Below, one piece after another: positions 40,633-48,567 of a stretch of 64,000 bases of DNA (position 1 is its first letter; each line of letters starts with the position of its first letter). The position numbers were made by a program, and so were the translations under genes. The notes under the pieces are model-generated. The model ran no database searches. It was not told the DNA's origin and worked only from the letters and a program-made list of their open reading frames with translations. Source of the DNA: Kribbella amoyensis. Lineage in GTDB: Bacteria; Actinomycetota; Actinomycetes; Propionibacteriales; Kribbellaceae. The stretch covers positions 116,336 to 180,335 of the forward strand of contig NZ_VIVK01000004.1 of assembly GCF_007828865.1 (NCBI RefSeq), in the 5' to 3' direction.

Positions 40633-43530
40633 ATGACAGAGACGGTGACCGGCCACTCGGGGTCGACCAAGAGGTCGGCGGCCGGGTTCCGCGGGCGGAA
40701 GAACAGCGCGCCCACGGGACTCACCATCGAGCGCATCTTCACGACCGACGGCATGCACCCCTACGACGAGGTGACCTGGGAGCGTCGTGACGTCGTGCAG
40801 CAGAACTGGAAGACCGGTGAGACGGTCTTCGAGCAGCGCGGGGTGGAGTTCCCCGACTACTGGAGTGTGAACGCCTCCACCATCGTCACCACCAAGTACT
40901 TCCGCGGTGCCGTCGGTCACGACAACCGGGAGTGGAGCCTCAAGCAGCTGCTCGACCGGGTCGTGAAGACCTACCGCAAGGCCGGCGAGGAGCACGGGTA
41001 CTTCGCCTCCCCGGCCGACGCCGAGGTGTTCGAGCACGAGCTCACCTGGATGCTGCTGCACCAGTACTTCAGCTTCAACTCGCCGGTCTGGTTCAACGTC
41101 GGGACGTCCTCGCCGCAGCAGGTGTCGGCCTGCTTCATCCTCGCCGTCGACGACTCGATGGACTCGATCCTGAACTGGTACAAGGAGGAGGGCCTGATCT
41201 TCAAGGGCGGCTCCGGTGCCGGTCTGAACCTGTCCCGGATCCGGTCGTCCAAGGAGCTGCTGCAGTCCTCCGGCGGCACCGCCTCCGGCCCGGTCAGTTT
41301 CATGCGCGGTGCGGACGCCTCGGCCGGCACGATCAAGTCCGGCGGCGCCACCCGGCGGGCGGCCAAGATGGTCGTGCTGGACGTGGACCACCCCGACATC
41401 GAGGAGTTCGTCGAGACCAAGATGCGCGAGGAGGACAAGATCCGCGTCCTCCGCGACGCCGGGTACGACATGGACCTCGGCGGCCGCGACATCACCTCGG
41501 TGCAGTACCAGAACGCCAACAACTCGGTCCGGGTCACCGACGAGTTCATGCGCGCGGTCGAGGAGAAGGGCGAGTTCGGCCTGCGGGCCCGGATCGACAA
41601 CTCGATCATCGAGACCGTCGACGCCCGCGAGCTGTTCGACAAGATCAGCCACGCTGCCTGGGCCTGCGCCGACCCGGGGATCCAGTACGACGACACCATC
41701 AACGACTGGCACACCACCCCGGAGACGGGCCGGATCACCGCGTCCAACCCGTGCTCGGAGTACATGCACCTGGACAACTCGTCCTGCAACCTGGCCTCGC
41801 TGAACCTGCTGAAGTTCCTGACGGACGACGACAGCTTCGACTCGGCGAACTTCGTCAAGGCCGTCGAGCTGATCATCACCGCGATGGACATCTCGATCTG
41901 CTTCGCCGACTTCCCGACCGAGGCGATCGGCGACACCACCCGCGCGTACCGGCAGCTCGGCATCGGGTACGCCAACCTCGGCGCCCTGCTGATGGCGACC
42001 GGGCACGCGTACGACTCCGACGGTGGTCGCGCACTGGCGGGCGCTATCACCTCGCTGATGACGGGGACGTCGTACAAGCGCTCCGCCGAGCTGGCCGGCG
42101 TCGTCGGCGCGTACGACGGCTTCGAGCGGAACAAGGACGCGCACACCCGGGTGATGCGCAAGCACGCCGCGGCCAACGACGCGATCCGCACGATGCACGC
42201 GATCGACAAGGACGTCCAGAAGCACGCCACCGCGGCGTGGGAGGGCGTCCTGAAGATCGGCGCCAAGAACGGCTGGCGCAACGCGCAGGCCTCGGTGCTC
42301 GCGCCGACCGGCACGATCGGCTTCATGATGGACTGCGACACCACCGGGATCGAGCCGGACTTCTCGCTGGTCAAGTTCAAGAAGCTGGTCGGCGGCGGCT
42401 CGATGCAGATCGTCAACCAGACGGTCCCGCGGGCGCTGCGGCAGTACAACTACACCGAGGAGACGATCGAGGCGATCGTCGAGTACATCTCCGAGCACGG
42501 CCACGTGGTCGACGCCCCGGGCCTCAAGCCGGAGCACTACGAGATCTTCGACACCGCGATGGGCGAGCGGGCGATCAAGCCGATGGGCCACGTCCGGATG
42601 ATGGCGGCCGCGCAGCCGTTCCTGTCCGGTGCCATCTCCAAGACGGTCAACCTGCCGGAGAGCGCGACGGTCGAGGAGATCGCCGACGTCTACTTCCAGG
42701 GCTGGAAGCTCGGCCTGAAGGCGCTGGCCGTCTACCGCGACAACTGCAAGGTGGGCCAGCCGCTGGCCGACGCGAAGGCGAAGAAGGCGGCCGTCGCCGC
42801 CGAGGCCGAGGTCGCCGAGAAGATCGTCGAGAAGGTGATCGAGTACCGGCCGACCCGCAAGCGCCTGCCGAAGTCGCGGCCGTCGCGGACCACGTCGTTC
42901 AGCGTCGGTGGCGCCGAGGGGTACATGACCGCCGGGTCCTACCCGGACGACGGTCTCGGCGAGGTCTTCCTGAAGATGGGCAAGCAGGGCTCGACCCTGG
43001 CCGGCGTGATGGACGCGTTCTCGATCGCGATCTCGATCGCCCTCCAGCACGGCGTGCCGCTGGAGACCTACGTGCAGAAGTTCACCAACCTGAAGTTCGA
43101 GCCGGCCGGTCTGACCGACGACCCGGACGTCCGGATGGCGCAGTCGATCATGGACTACATCTTCCGCCGGCTCGCGCTGGACTACCTGCCGTTCGACGAG
43201 CGCGCGGCGCTGGGCATCTACTCCGCCGAGGAGCGGTCCCGGCAGCTCGACACCGGGTCGTACGAGGCGCCGGCGGAGATCTCCGAGGCCGAGTCGCTGA
43301 AGTCGGTCGAGCCGGCCGCGGACAAGGCCGCCGAGAACGACCCGTCGGTGGATGCCGCGACCGCCAAGCCGGTCGACACCTCCGAGGTCCGGACCACGGC
43401 CGAGATGTTCGAGCTGATCACCGGTACCTCGGTGGACGCGCCGCTCTGCTTCACCTGCGGCACGAAGATGCGCCCGAGCGGTTCCTGCTACGTCTGCGAA
43501 GGCTGCGGCAGCACCTCCGGCTGCAGCTGA
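40633..43530 (+). CDS. nrdJ: Adenosylcobalamin-dependent (class II) ribonucleotide reductase NrdJ
   Basis: Reduces ribonucleotides to deoxyribonucleotides using coenzyme B12 as radical source, so it needs no oxygen. The 965-residue protein has QYFSFNSPVWFNVGTSSPQQ, the substrate-site FKGGSGAGLNLSRIRSSKE, the NPCSEYMHLDNSSCNLASLN segment with active-site cysteines, and APTGTIGFMMDCDTTGIEPD. The C-terminus has a Cys-rich tail (LCFTCGTKMRPSGSCYVCEG) with four CxxC-type pairs for re-reduction. ATG 40633 follows GAGGAGCAACC. No B12 riboswitch was seen upstream. Confidence 0.97.
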   Translation: MTETVTGHSGSTKRSAAGFRGRKNSAPTGLTIERIFTTDGMHPYDEVTWERRDVVQQNWKTGETVFEQRGVEFPDYWSVNASTIVTTKYFRGAVGHDNREWSLKQLLDRVVKTYRKAGEEHGYFASPADAEVFEHELTWMLLHQYFSFNSPVWFNVGTSSPQQVSACFILAVDDSMDSILNWYKEEGLIFKGGSGAGLNLSRIRSSKELLQSSGGTASGPVSFMRGADASAGTIKSGGATRRAAKMVVLDVDHPDIEEFVETKMREEDKIRVLRDAGYDMDLGGRDITSVQYQNANNSVRVTDEFMRAVEEKGEFGLRARIDNSIIETVDARELFDKISHAAWACADPGIQYDDTINDWHTTPETGRITASNPCSEYMHLDNSSCNLASLNLLKFLTDDDSFDSANFVKAVELIITAMDISICFADFPTEAIGDTTRAYRQLGIGYANLGALLMATGHAYDSDGGRALAGAITSLMTGTSYKRSAELAGVVGAYDGFERNKDAHTRVMRKHAAANDAIRTMHAIDKDVQKHATAAWEGVLKIGAKNGWRNAQASVLAPTGTIGFMMDCDTTGIEPDFSLVKFKKLVGGGSMQIVNQTVPRALRQYNYTEETIEAIVEYISEHGHVVDAPGLKPEHYEIFDTAMGERAIKPMGHVRMMAAAQPFLSGAISKTVNLPESATVEEIADVYFQGWKLGLKALAVYRDNCKVGQPLADAKAKKAAVAAEAEVAEKIVEKVIEYRPTRKRLPKSRPSRTTSFSVGGAEGYMTAGSYPDDGLGEVFLKMGKQGSTLAGVMDAFSIAISIALQHGVPLETYVQKFTNLKFEPAGLTDDPDVRMAQSIMDYIFRRLALDYLPFDERAALGIYSAEERSRQLDTGSYEAPAEISEAESLKSVEPAADKAAENDPSVDAATAKPVDTSEVRTTAEMFELITGTSVDAPLCFTCGTKMRPSGSCYVCEGCGSTSGCS

Positions 43531-43535
43531 TCCAC

Positions 43536-43568
43536 CCGGTGAGGCTCGCCTTCGGCGGGCCTCACCGG
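43536..43568 (+). terminator. Terminator after nrdJ
   Basis: CCGGTGAGGC-T-CGCC pairs with GGCG-G-GCCTCACCGG (one T-G pair), TTC loop, five bases after the stop. A second hairpin at about 43622-43653 faces the leftward lipoprotein gene. Confidence 0.85.
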
Positions 43569-43660
43569 CCACGACTTCCCCGACCAGACCGGATGCTGGG
43601 GATCCGATCCACTGAAAGTACTGCGGCCCTCGGTGAGCTCACCCGGGGGCCGCGGTGCGT

Positions 43661-44095
43661 TCAGCGCGAGGACTGGTTCGTGTAGGTCATCGAGACCAGC
43701 CCCGCGTCGGAGGTGACCGATCCGCGGTCGACGCTTCGGCCGCTCACCACCAGGACGACGGAGAGCTCGCCGGCGCCCTTGGTCTTGTTCAGCGTGATCC
43801 GGTAGATGCCGCGCGAGTCCTTGGCCTGCAGGGTCGACGAGCCGCAGCCCGCTCTGCTCTCCCGCCCGACCTTCGCCTTCCAGCAGACGCCGTCCGAGGC
43901 GGTGATCCGGACGGTCGCCTGCGACTGTGCCGTCGTCGTCTTTGCGGTCGCCTTGCCATTCGCCTTGCCATTCGCCTTTCCAGTGGTCGGCTTGGTGCTC
44001 GGGCGGCCGCCGGTCGAGGTCGTGGGTTCGCAGCCGAGGAGCAGGAGGGCGAGCAGGGCAGCGGCTCCGGCGAGGGTCAGGCGGCGGATGCTCAT
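43661..44095 (-). CDS. Small lipoprotein, last gene of the peptide operon
   Basis: A 144-residue lipoprotein: signal peptide with lipobox ALLALLLLGC, then a Thr/Lys-rich linker with KANG repeats, then a small beta-rich domain (about 60-144) with two cysteines (GVCWKAKVG and RAGCGSSTL). The domain ends SVDRGSVTSDAGLVSMTYTN. I do not recognise the domain; similar small C-terminal domains occur in actinobacterial cell-surface proteins. It lies 29 bp after the CxGC protein gene on the same strand and is probably co-transcribed, placing it at the outer face of the membrane. Confidence 0.8.
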   Translation of the reverse strand: MSIRRLTLAGAAALLALLLLGCEPTTSTGGRPSTKPTTGKANGKANGKATAKTTTAQSQATVRITASDGVCWKAKVGRESRAGCGSSTLQAKDSRGIYRITLNKTKGAGELSVVLVVSGRSVDRGSVTSDAGLVSMTYTNQSSR

Positions 44096-44124
44096 GGGGG
44101 CTGTCCGGTCGATCGGGGTCCTGG

Positions 44125-44811
44125 TCAGCCGGTCTTCAGGGCGAAGCGGGGCTGCACGCTGGTCGGCTTGAGGTCGTCGCGGACCACGGCCTCGATCCCG
44201 GCGAGCCCGATCTTGTCCCGGGCCGCGGCGGTCCGGGCGGCCTTGGTTCGCGTCGCTCCCAGCTGGGCTTCGAGCTGTTTGGCCAGCGCTGCCAGCTCGT
44301 CGCGCGCGTGACGGGAGAACGCGCGGTGCTTGGACGTGACCACGACCAGCTGGACGGCCACCGCCGCACTGGAACACCCCTGGCACCCGGCGTTGACGGC
44401 CAGCGCTCGGTTCTGCGCGCTCAGCTTCACCCCTGGCCGCGTCACGATGACCTGGATGGACACGCTGGTCGCACCGCAACCACTGCAACTCGACCACGCG
44501 TTCGCGGTGTTGTCGGCCGTACCCTTGCGCGCCTTGTTGACGTAGATCACCTGGACCGCGGTCGCCTTTCCCTTGCAGCCGTCGCAGGTGGCCGAGGCCG
44601 TGGCGACCGCGTCCGCCTGGACACGTTTGCCGCGCGCTCGGTCGAACGAGGCCGTCCGGTCGGTGTCCGAACTGCCCGCCGCGGTCGGGTTGGCGGACGC
44701 GACCAGGTCGAAGTCCTGTCCTTTCCGGGAGGTGAGCAGGCCGCCTCCGGCCGCACTCGCGAGCAGGGATGCGATCAGCAGGGTCGCTTCGAGTCGCCGG
44801 TGGATGGTCAT
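44125..44811 (-). CDS. Secreted protein with three CxGC beta-repeats
   Basis: A 228-residue exported protein. The N-terminus has RR and a hydrophobic stretch (LLIASLLASAAGGG), an uncleaved anchor or signal. Three repeats follow, centred on CDGC (76-79), CSGC (109-112) and CQGC (143-146), spaced 33-34 residues. Each CxGC is followed by an alternating strand ending in Q-V-V/I-V (TAVQVIYV, SVSIQVIVT, VAVQLVVVT). The C-terminal third is Lys/Ala/Arg-rich and helical. The repeat aligns with the C-terminal half of the two small peptides at the head of the operon, where the Cys pair is replaced. AGGAG lies before ATG 44811. Confidence 0.8.
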   Translation of the reverse strand: MTIHRRLEATLLIASLLASAAGGGLLTSRKGQDFDLVASANPTAAGSSDTDRTASFDRARGKRVQADAVATASATCDGCKGKATAVQVIYVNKARKGTADNTANAWSSCSGCGATSVSIQVIVTRPGVKLSAQNRALAVNAGCQGCSSAAVAVQLVVVTSKHRAFSRHARDELAALAKQLEAQLGATRTKAARTAAARDKIGLAGIEAVVRDDLKPTSVQPRFALKTG

Positions 44812-44859
44812 GTGCTCCTCTTCCAGGGATCCGTGGGTACGAGCTTCGGGACGGACAGG

Positions 44860-47214
44860 TCAGCGGCCGGGCCAGCGTTCGGCGGCGAATCCGCCGGCCA
44901 CCGTCTCGGCCAGTTCGAGGTACGCGTCCCGGGTGGCGGGACGCAGGTCGGCGAGGTCGGTCGCCGCGCCGCTCTCCAACGCCGGGTCCCACGGGATGCG
45001 GACGGTCCCGGCGCAACGCGAGGCGAAGTGCTTCTCGATCTCGTCCAGCTGGAGCCAGCGCTGCCGGCCCCGGGTCGTGTTGATCACCGCGACCGCGGAC
45101 GCGACCAGGTCGGCGTGGCCGTGCTGGTCCAGCCAGTCCAGCGTCCCGGCGGCGACCCGGGCGCCGTCGAGCGCGGGCGGCATCACCACGACGATCTGGT
45201 CCGCCTCACGCAGGATGCCCTGGACCGCGCTGTCGAGGATCCCGGTGCCGGTGTCGATCAGGATCAGGTTGTAGTGCTGGGTGAGCAGGTCGATCGCGGC
45301 CCGGTAGTCCCGGTCGCCGAGGGCCTGGCTGATGGAGGGATCGTCGTCCGACGCGATCACCTCGAGCCGGGTCGGAGCCTGCGAGGTGTACGCGCGCAGG
45401 TCGGCGTACTTGGTGATCAGTTCGCGTTCCCCGAGGAGGGTGGTCACCGTGGCCGGCGTCTGTCTGCGGACACGGTAGACGAGGGACCCCGCGTCCGGAT
45501 TCGCGTCCAGGGCGACCACCCGGTCCCCTCGGTGGACGGCCAGCGTGTGGCCGAGCATCAACGTGGTGGTGGTCTTACCGGCGCCGCCCTTGCGGCTCAG
45601 GGTGACCACCCGGCGAGGGCCTTGCAACGGCGTCCGGACTCGCTCGATCCGTTCCTGTTCACGGCGTTCGGCCGCGCTCGGTCCGACGTTGACGCGTCCG
45701 CTCGTCGCGACGTACAGGCCATGCCGCCATCCCTGCCGGGGCGCCGTCGTCCGGCGGCGGAGCATCCGCTCCTCGGTGAACGCGGCCGCACCTGGTTCCT
45801 CGACGGAGGTGGCCGGGGGCGGTGCGGTCGCGGTCATCCCGGACTCGATGCCGTTGATCCGCTTCGGGTTGTACGCGGTGCTCATCGGTTCCTCCCCGGC
45901 CGGTGGAGTTGCGGTCACGGTGTTACGCCTGGCGCGTACTGCGCGGAGTACCTGGAGCACCGCTCGCCCCAGGACGAGACTCAGGCCGACGACGGGGAGC
46001 GTGATCGCCAGCAGGGACAGGACCGAGAGGATCGCCGCGCCCATCTCTCCGGCCGAGGCGAGTGCTCGCGTACTGGCCAGCAACGCATCCGCGCGATCCC
46101 AGAAGCCGGCCAGGTACTTGGGGGCGTTCCACATCAACACGCCCAGCCCGATCACCAACGCGGGCACGGTGACCAGCACCCACGCCGTCACGATCACCCG
46201 GGGTCGTAGCCGGAACTGGGCGACGCGGGGATCCTTGGCCGGGCCGGGAAGCAGGCTCCGCATGATCGGGCGAACGTGGCCGAACAGGTTCGGTACACCG
46301 GCCAGGTCGCCGAGGATGTAGTACCCGTCGAAGCGGACGACCGGCAGCAACTGCTGGACGATCTCCAGGTGGGACAGGGCGATGACCGCGAGCAGTGGTG
46401 CCCAACCACTCCACAGGTACGCCGCGGCGGCAACCACGATGAAGACCGCGTTGAAATAGACACCACCCAGATCGGTACGCAGCCGGCCCGCCCGGTCGAG
46501 CCGGTACGCGTTGGTGACGTTGGTGTAGAAGGCGGGGATCCACAGATAGATGCCGACCCCGATCTGCCCTGGCCGCGCACCCCCGTAGCTACACCCGGCC
46601 GCGTGACCGAACTCGTGGAACAGCGTCGCCGCCAGCAGCAGAAGCAGGACCGCGATGACTCCGGTCGGGTCGATGAGCGCGGCGAACACGTCGGCCGGCG
46701 CGAGCGTGGTCACCACCCACACGTCGAACGCGATGACGGCAGCGACGATCGCGAGGATCACCGGCCGGTGGAACAGCGGAGCGAGCAACCGGCCGATCAG
46801 GCGGACCGCGGTCGTCGGCAGCAGGACGCCGCGAACACTCAACGCCAGCAGGGGATCCGCTCGACGCTGACCGACGGGAGCGCCGTTCCACAACGCGACC
46901 AGGCCGGACGGCCCGAGCTTGTCGTGGATGAGGCGGACCAGGTCGTCGGGAACCAGCCGCTGCCCGTACGCCCGGCTCACCCGGTCGGCGAGCAGGTCGG
47001 TCGAGGCGTGGCCGTCGGCGTGTTCGACGATCAGGTAGAGCAGCTTGGTGAGCAGCACCATCTGCCGGTCCGCCCGCTCGACCAGGAAGCGTTCGTCCCG
47101 GAACCCGGATCCCTCGTACCGGCCGAGCAGCCTCACCCCGGGCGCACGACTCGGCCGAGGACCGCCGGTCTGCGGTCCCCGGGTACTGCGCTCGACCCAC
47201 TCGTCGGTCGTCAT
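44860..47214 (-). CDS. M50-type membrane metalloprotease fused to a MinD/ParA-like ATPase
   Basis: A 784-residue fusion with no stop between the parts. Residues about 25-110 are a PqqD-like soluble domain (PGVRLLGRYEGSGFRDERFL). Residues about 150-425 form a multi-helix M50-like peptidase of the 'peptide zinc metalloprotease' type: HEFGH at 200-204, and VRFDGYYILGDLAGVPN carrying the usual third-ligand Asp. After a linker comes a MinD/ParA-type domain from about 535: Walker A TLSRKGGAGKTTTTLML (542-549), VVALDANPDAGSLVYR, and ILIDTGTGILDSAVQ, resembling ATPases of type VII secretion loci. A strong internal ribosome binding site precedes Met444, so the ATPase may also be made alone. I infer processing or export of the two peptides. 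Confidence 0.85.
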   Translation of the reverse strand: MTTDEWVERSTRGPQTGGPRPSRAPGVRLLGRYEGSGFRDERFLVERADRQMVLLTKLLYLIVEHADGHASTDLLADRVSRAYGQRLVPDDLVRLIHDKLGPSGLVALWNGAPVGQRRADPLLALSVRGVLLPTTAVRLIGRLLAPLFHRPVILAIVAAVIAFDVWVVTTLAPADVFAALIDPTGVIAVLLLLLAATLFHEFGHAAGCSYGGARPGQIGVGIYLWIPAFYTNVTNAYRLDRAGRLRTDLGGVYFNAVFIVVAAAAYLWSGWAPLLAVIALSHLEIVQQLLPVVRFDGYYILGDLAGVPNLFGHVRPIMRSLLPGPAKDPRVAQFRLRPRVIVTAWVLVTVPALVIGLGVLMWNAPKYLAGFWDRADALLASTRALASAGEMGAAILSVLSLLAITLPVVGLSLVLGRAVLQVLRAVRARRNTVTATPPAGEEPMSTAYNPKRINGIESGMTATAPPPATSVEEPGAAAFTEERMLRRRTTAPRQGWRHGLYVATSGRVNVGPSAAERREQERIERVRTPLQGPRRVVTLSRKGGAGKTTTTLMLGHTLAVHRGDRVVALDANPDAGSLVYRVRRQTPATVTTLLGERELITKYADLRAYTSQAPTRLEVIASDDDPSISQALGDRDYRAAIDLLTQHYNLILIDTGTGILDSAVQGILREADQIVVVMPPALDGARVAAGTLDWLDQHGHADLVASAVAVINTTRGRQRWLQLDEIEKHFASRCAGTVRIPWDPALESGAATDLADLRPATRDAYLELAETVAGGFAAERWPGR
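45883..45897 (-). promoter_or_regulatory. Internal ribosome binding site for a separate ATPase product
   Basis: On the minus strand GGGGAGG (45897-45891) lies five bases before an in-frame ATG (45885). This would produce a free 341-residue MinD-like protein from the same gene. Confidence 0.6.
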
Positions 47215-47230
47215 CGAGCCGGTTCCCGAA

Positions 47231-47284
47231 TGGTGCGCGGAGCAGATACCTCCCGGTTGGTGCGCGGAGCACGTACCTCCCGAC
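47231..47284. repeat. 27-bp tandem repeat before the metalloprotease gene
   Basis: Two copies, 47231-47257 and 47258-47284, identical at all but about five positions, each with TGGTGCGCGGAGCA followed by TACCTCCC. Weaker copies extend to about 47340. On the minus strand each contains GGGAGGTA. A perfect palindrome CCGCACGTGCGG lies at 47337-47348. Confidence 0.8.
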
Positions 47285-47361
47285 CGGGGCCGTGGGCACA
47301 ATCCGGCCGACCGGTGCGGGAGGCAGCACGCGCCCCCCGCACGTGCGGTGGGCGGCCGCCG

Positions 47362-47559
47362 CTAGTGCTGGAAGCCAGCCACATGCTGCAGAGCCGCCGC
47401 GGCCGCGGTCGAGCCGATCGTTCCGGCGTTCACCGCGATGGCGAGATTGACGGCGGTGATGTTGGCGATGTTCACCAGCGCGAGCGCCTCCCGTGTGGGC
47501 AGCAACTCGACGGACTGGCCGGCGACCTCCGACGTGGAGATCGTGCCAGGACTCGTCAT
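47362..47559 (-). CDS. Small peptide B, candidate precursor
   Basis: A 65-residue peptide starting at 47559 behind GAGGAGGGG. The first 18 residues are polar (leader-like). From residue 18 it aligns without gaps with peptide A for 48 positions, 23 identical: LPxREAL, NxAN, a run of alternating Ala/Val/Asn (VNLAIAVNAG), then AAAAALQ and the terminal QH. It has no Cys and no secretion signal. It is translated just ahead of the metalloprotease gene. The C-terminal half matches the repeat unit of the secreted CxGC protein with TIGS at the CxGC position. Confidence 0.8.
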   Translation of the reverse strand: MTSPGTISTSEVAGQSVELLPTREALALVNIANITAVNLAIAVNAGTIGSTAAAAALQHVAGFQH

Positions 47560-47583
47560 CGAGACCCCTCCTCTGTGTCGGTC

Positions 47584-47615
47584 GTGGGCGGTCGTGCCCG
47601 TACACGACCGCCCAC
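47584..47615 (-). promoter_or_regulatory. Hairpin between the two peptide genes
   Basis: A perfect 13-bp stem (GTGGGCGGTCGTG with CACGACCGCCCAC) and a six-base loop, 16 bp after the stop of peptide A, with no T tract. It could attenuate transcription or stabilise the first mRNA, making more of peptide A than of downstream products. Confidence 0.7.
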
Positions 47616-47631
47616 CCCCCGGATCCGATCG

Positions 47632-47823
47632 CTAGTGCTGCTTGACCACGATCGTCTGGACGGCCGCGGCCTTGGCCACGGACCAGTACGACGCCGCGTT
47701 CAGCGCGACCGCCGTGTTGGACGCGTAGACGTTCGCCCAGTTGAAGGAACCCAGCGCTTCCCGCTCGGGAAGAACCTGGACCTCTTCCAGGTCGAGCTCT
47801 ACCTTCGACAGCTTCTCGTTCAT
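47632..47823 (-). CDS. Small peptide A, candidate precursor and first gene of the operon
   Basis: A 63-residue peptide starting at ATG 47823, behind GGAGGGGG. The acidic N-terminus (NEKLSKVELDLEEVQ) is leader-like. Then LPEREALGSFNWANVYAS, NTAVALNAASYWSVAKAAA and a final VKQH follow. Its last 48 residues align without gaps with peptide B. The pattern of alternating Ala and hydrophobic residues suggests two short beta strands. It lies directly downstream of the 11-bp repeat array, so it should be the most strongly controlled gene. Confidence 0.82.
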   Translation of the reverse strand: MNEKLSKVELDLEEVQVLPEREALGSFNWANVYASNTAVALNAASYWSVAKAAAVQTIVVKQH

Positions 47824-47886
47824 GAGTCACCCCCTCCGACTGTTTCGGTGCTCAGAGCCCAGTGGAGTCCGGCCCGCATGCTCACG

Positions 47887-47963
47887 CCGTTGCCGTCGCG
47901 TTCTTTCGGCGTTGTTTCAGCGTTGTCCGGGCGTTGTCATCGCGTTGTCTCGGCGTTGTCTGG
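47887..47963 (-). promoter_or_regulatory. Seven 11-bp direct repeats, candidate SARP operator
   Basis: Six units of GCGTTGTCnnn run from 47898 to 47963 with exact 11-bp period (the first has TTCTTT), and a degraded unit lies at 47887-47897. On the minus strand the unit reads GACAACGC, facing the peptide operon whose first start is 64 bp away. SARP activators bind direct repeats with 11-bp period near the -35 position, and a SARP gene lies at 48568. Confidence 0.8.
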
Positions 47964-48116
47964 GTGTGGGTCGGTCGGTGGGTGGGGAGCGGGTCGGTCG
48001 ACGTAACCCGGGGTCGTCGGAGATCGTTGGCTCAACGTGGGACTTCCAGGTGGCCGGGCTGCAGCCGGCAGTGCGGTAGCGCGCCAGGAGTCCGGCGGAT
48101 CGCGGGGGAGTGCAGC

Positions 48117-48341
48117 ATGACCGATCAGACACCGGAGGAGACCGGGCCGGACGCTGCGGCGGCACTCGTCGTGAGGGTCTGGCGGGAGAGCTCGGACCCG
48201 ACCGGCCTGAGAGCACGCGTCACCAGCCGTCCCGATCTGGGGGCCGAGGGCGAGACGACCCGAGTGGTGACATCAGCCGAGGCGGTGTACCGGGAAGTGC
48301 GCGAGTGGCTGGAGGAGTTCGTCGAGCGCACGACGCGCTGA
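48117..48341 (+). CDS. Small conserved-type protein of unknown function
   Basis: A 74-residue protein starting at ATG 48117 behind GGGGGAG. The core (VVRVWRESSDPTGLRARVTS) and the acidic C-terminal helix (VYREVREWLEEFVERTT) suggest a small alpha/beta domain. No membrane segment. It is divergent from the peptide operon and precedes the SARP gene by 226 bp. It could act as an accessory to the regulator, but I cannot assign a function. Confidence 0.65.
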   Translation: MTDQTPEETGPDAAAALVVRVWRESSDPTGLRARVTSRPDLGAEGETTRVVTSAEAVYREVREWLEEFVERTTR

Positions 48342-48413
48342 TCACCGGTGGACGGCGCGGCGTGGGGACCCACGGAGCGAGCGCGCGACGCGAGGGCCCA
48401 CGGCATGTCAGGG

Positions 48414-48442
48414 TTGACATCGCGCGGCCGGTGACCAATCGT
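48414..48442 (+). promoter_or_regulatory. Possible promoter of the SARP gene
   Basis: A perfect -35 TTGACA (48414-48419) is followed after 17 bp by a weak -10 AATCGT (48437-48442), which is part of a small palindrome AATCGTGATT. The leader would be about 120 bases. Confidence 0.4.
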
Positions 48443-48567
48443 GATTGTTCAAGTGGCCTTGGTGTTTCTGTGGGTCACGCGGTAGTGAGGCAATGTGTGG
48501 CAACACAGCCGGGGGGCTGCGCGCGCACCGATTCGGGCCGGCACCTCGTCAAGGGGGAGGCCGACCA

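Noticed and set aside
39985..43572. A leftward open frame of nearly 1200 codons opposite nrdR-nrdJ
   Set aside because: Antisense of a complete, motif-rich reductase gene. No coding signature of its own.
43661..45016. One 451-codon leftward frame reading through the lipoprotein
   Set aside because: The upstream part is out of frame with the true CxGC and ATPase genes; the lipobox start at 44095 defines the real gene.
47362..47823. Peptides A and B as lanthipeptide, lasso peptide or daptide precursors
   Set aside because: No Cys/Ser/Thr-rich core, no lanthionine synthetase, lasso cyclase, YcaO or radical-SAM gene nearby. The family appears to be different.
47887..47963. The 11-bp repeat array as a CRISPR or iteron origin
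   Set aside because: The units are too short, with no spacers, no cas or rep gene, and a promoter-proximal position.
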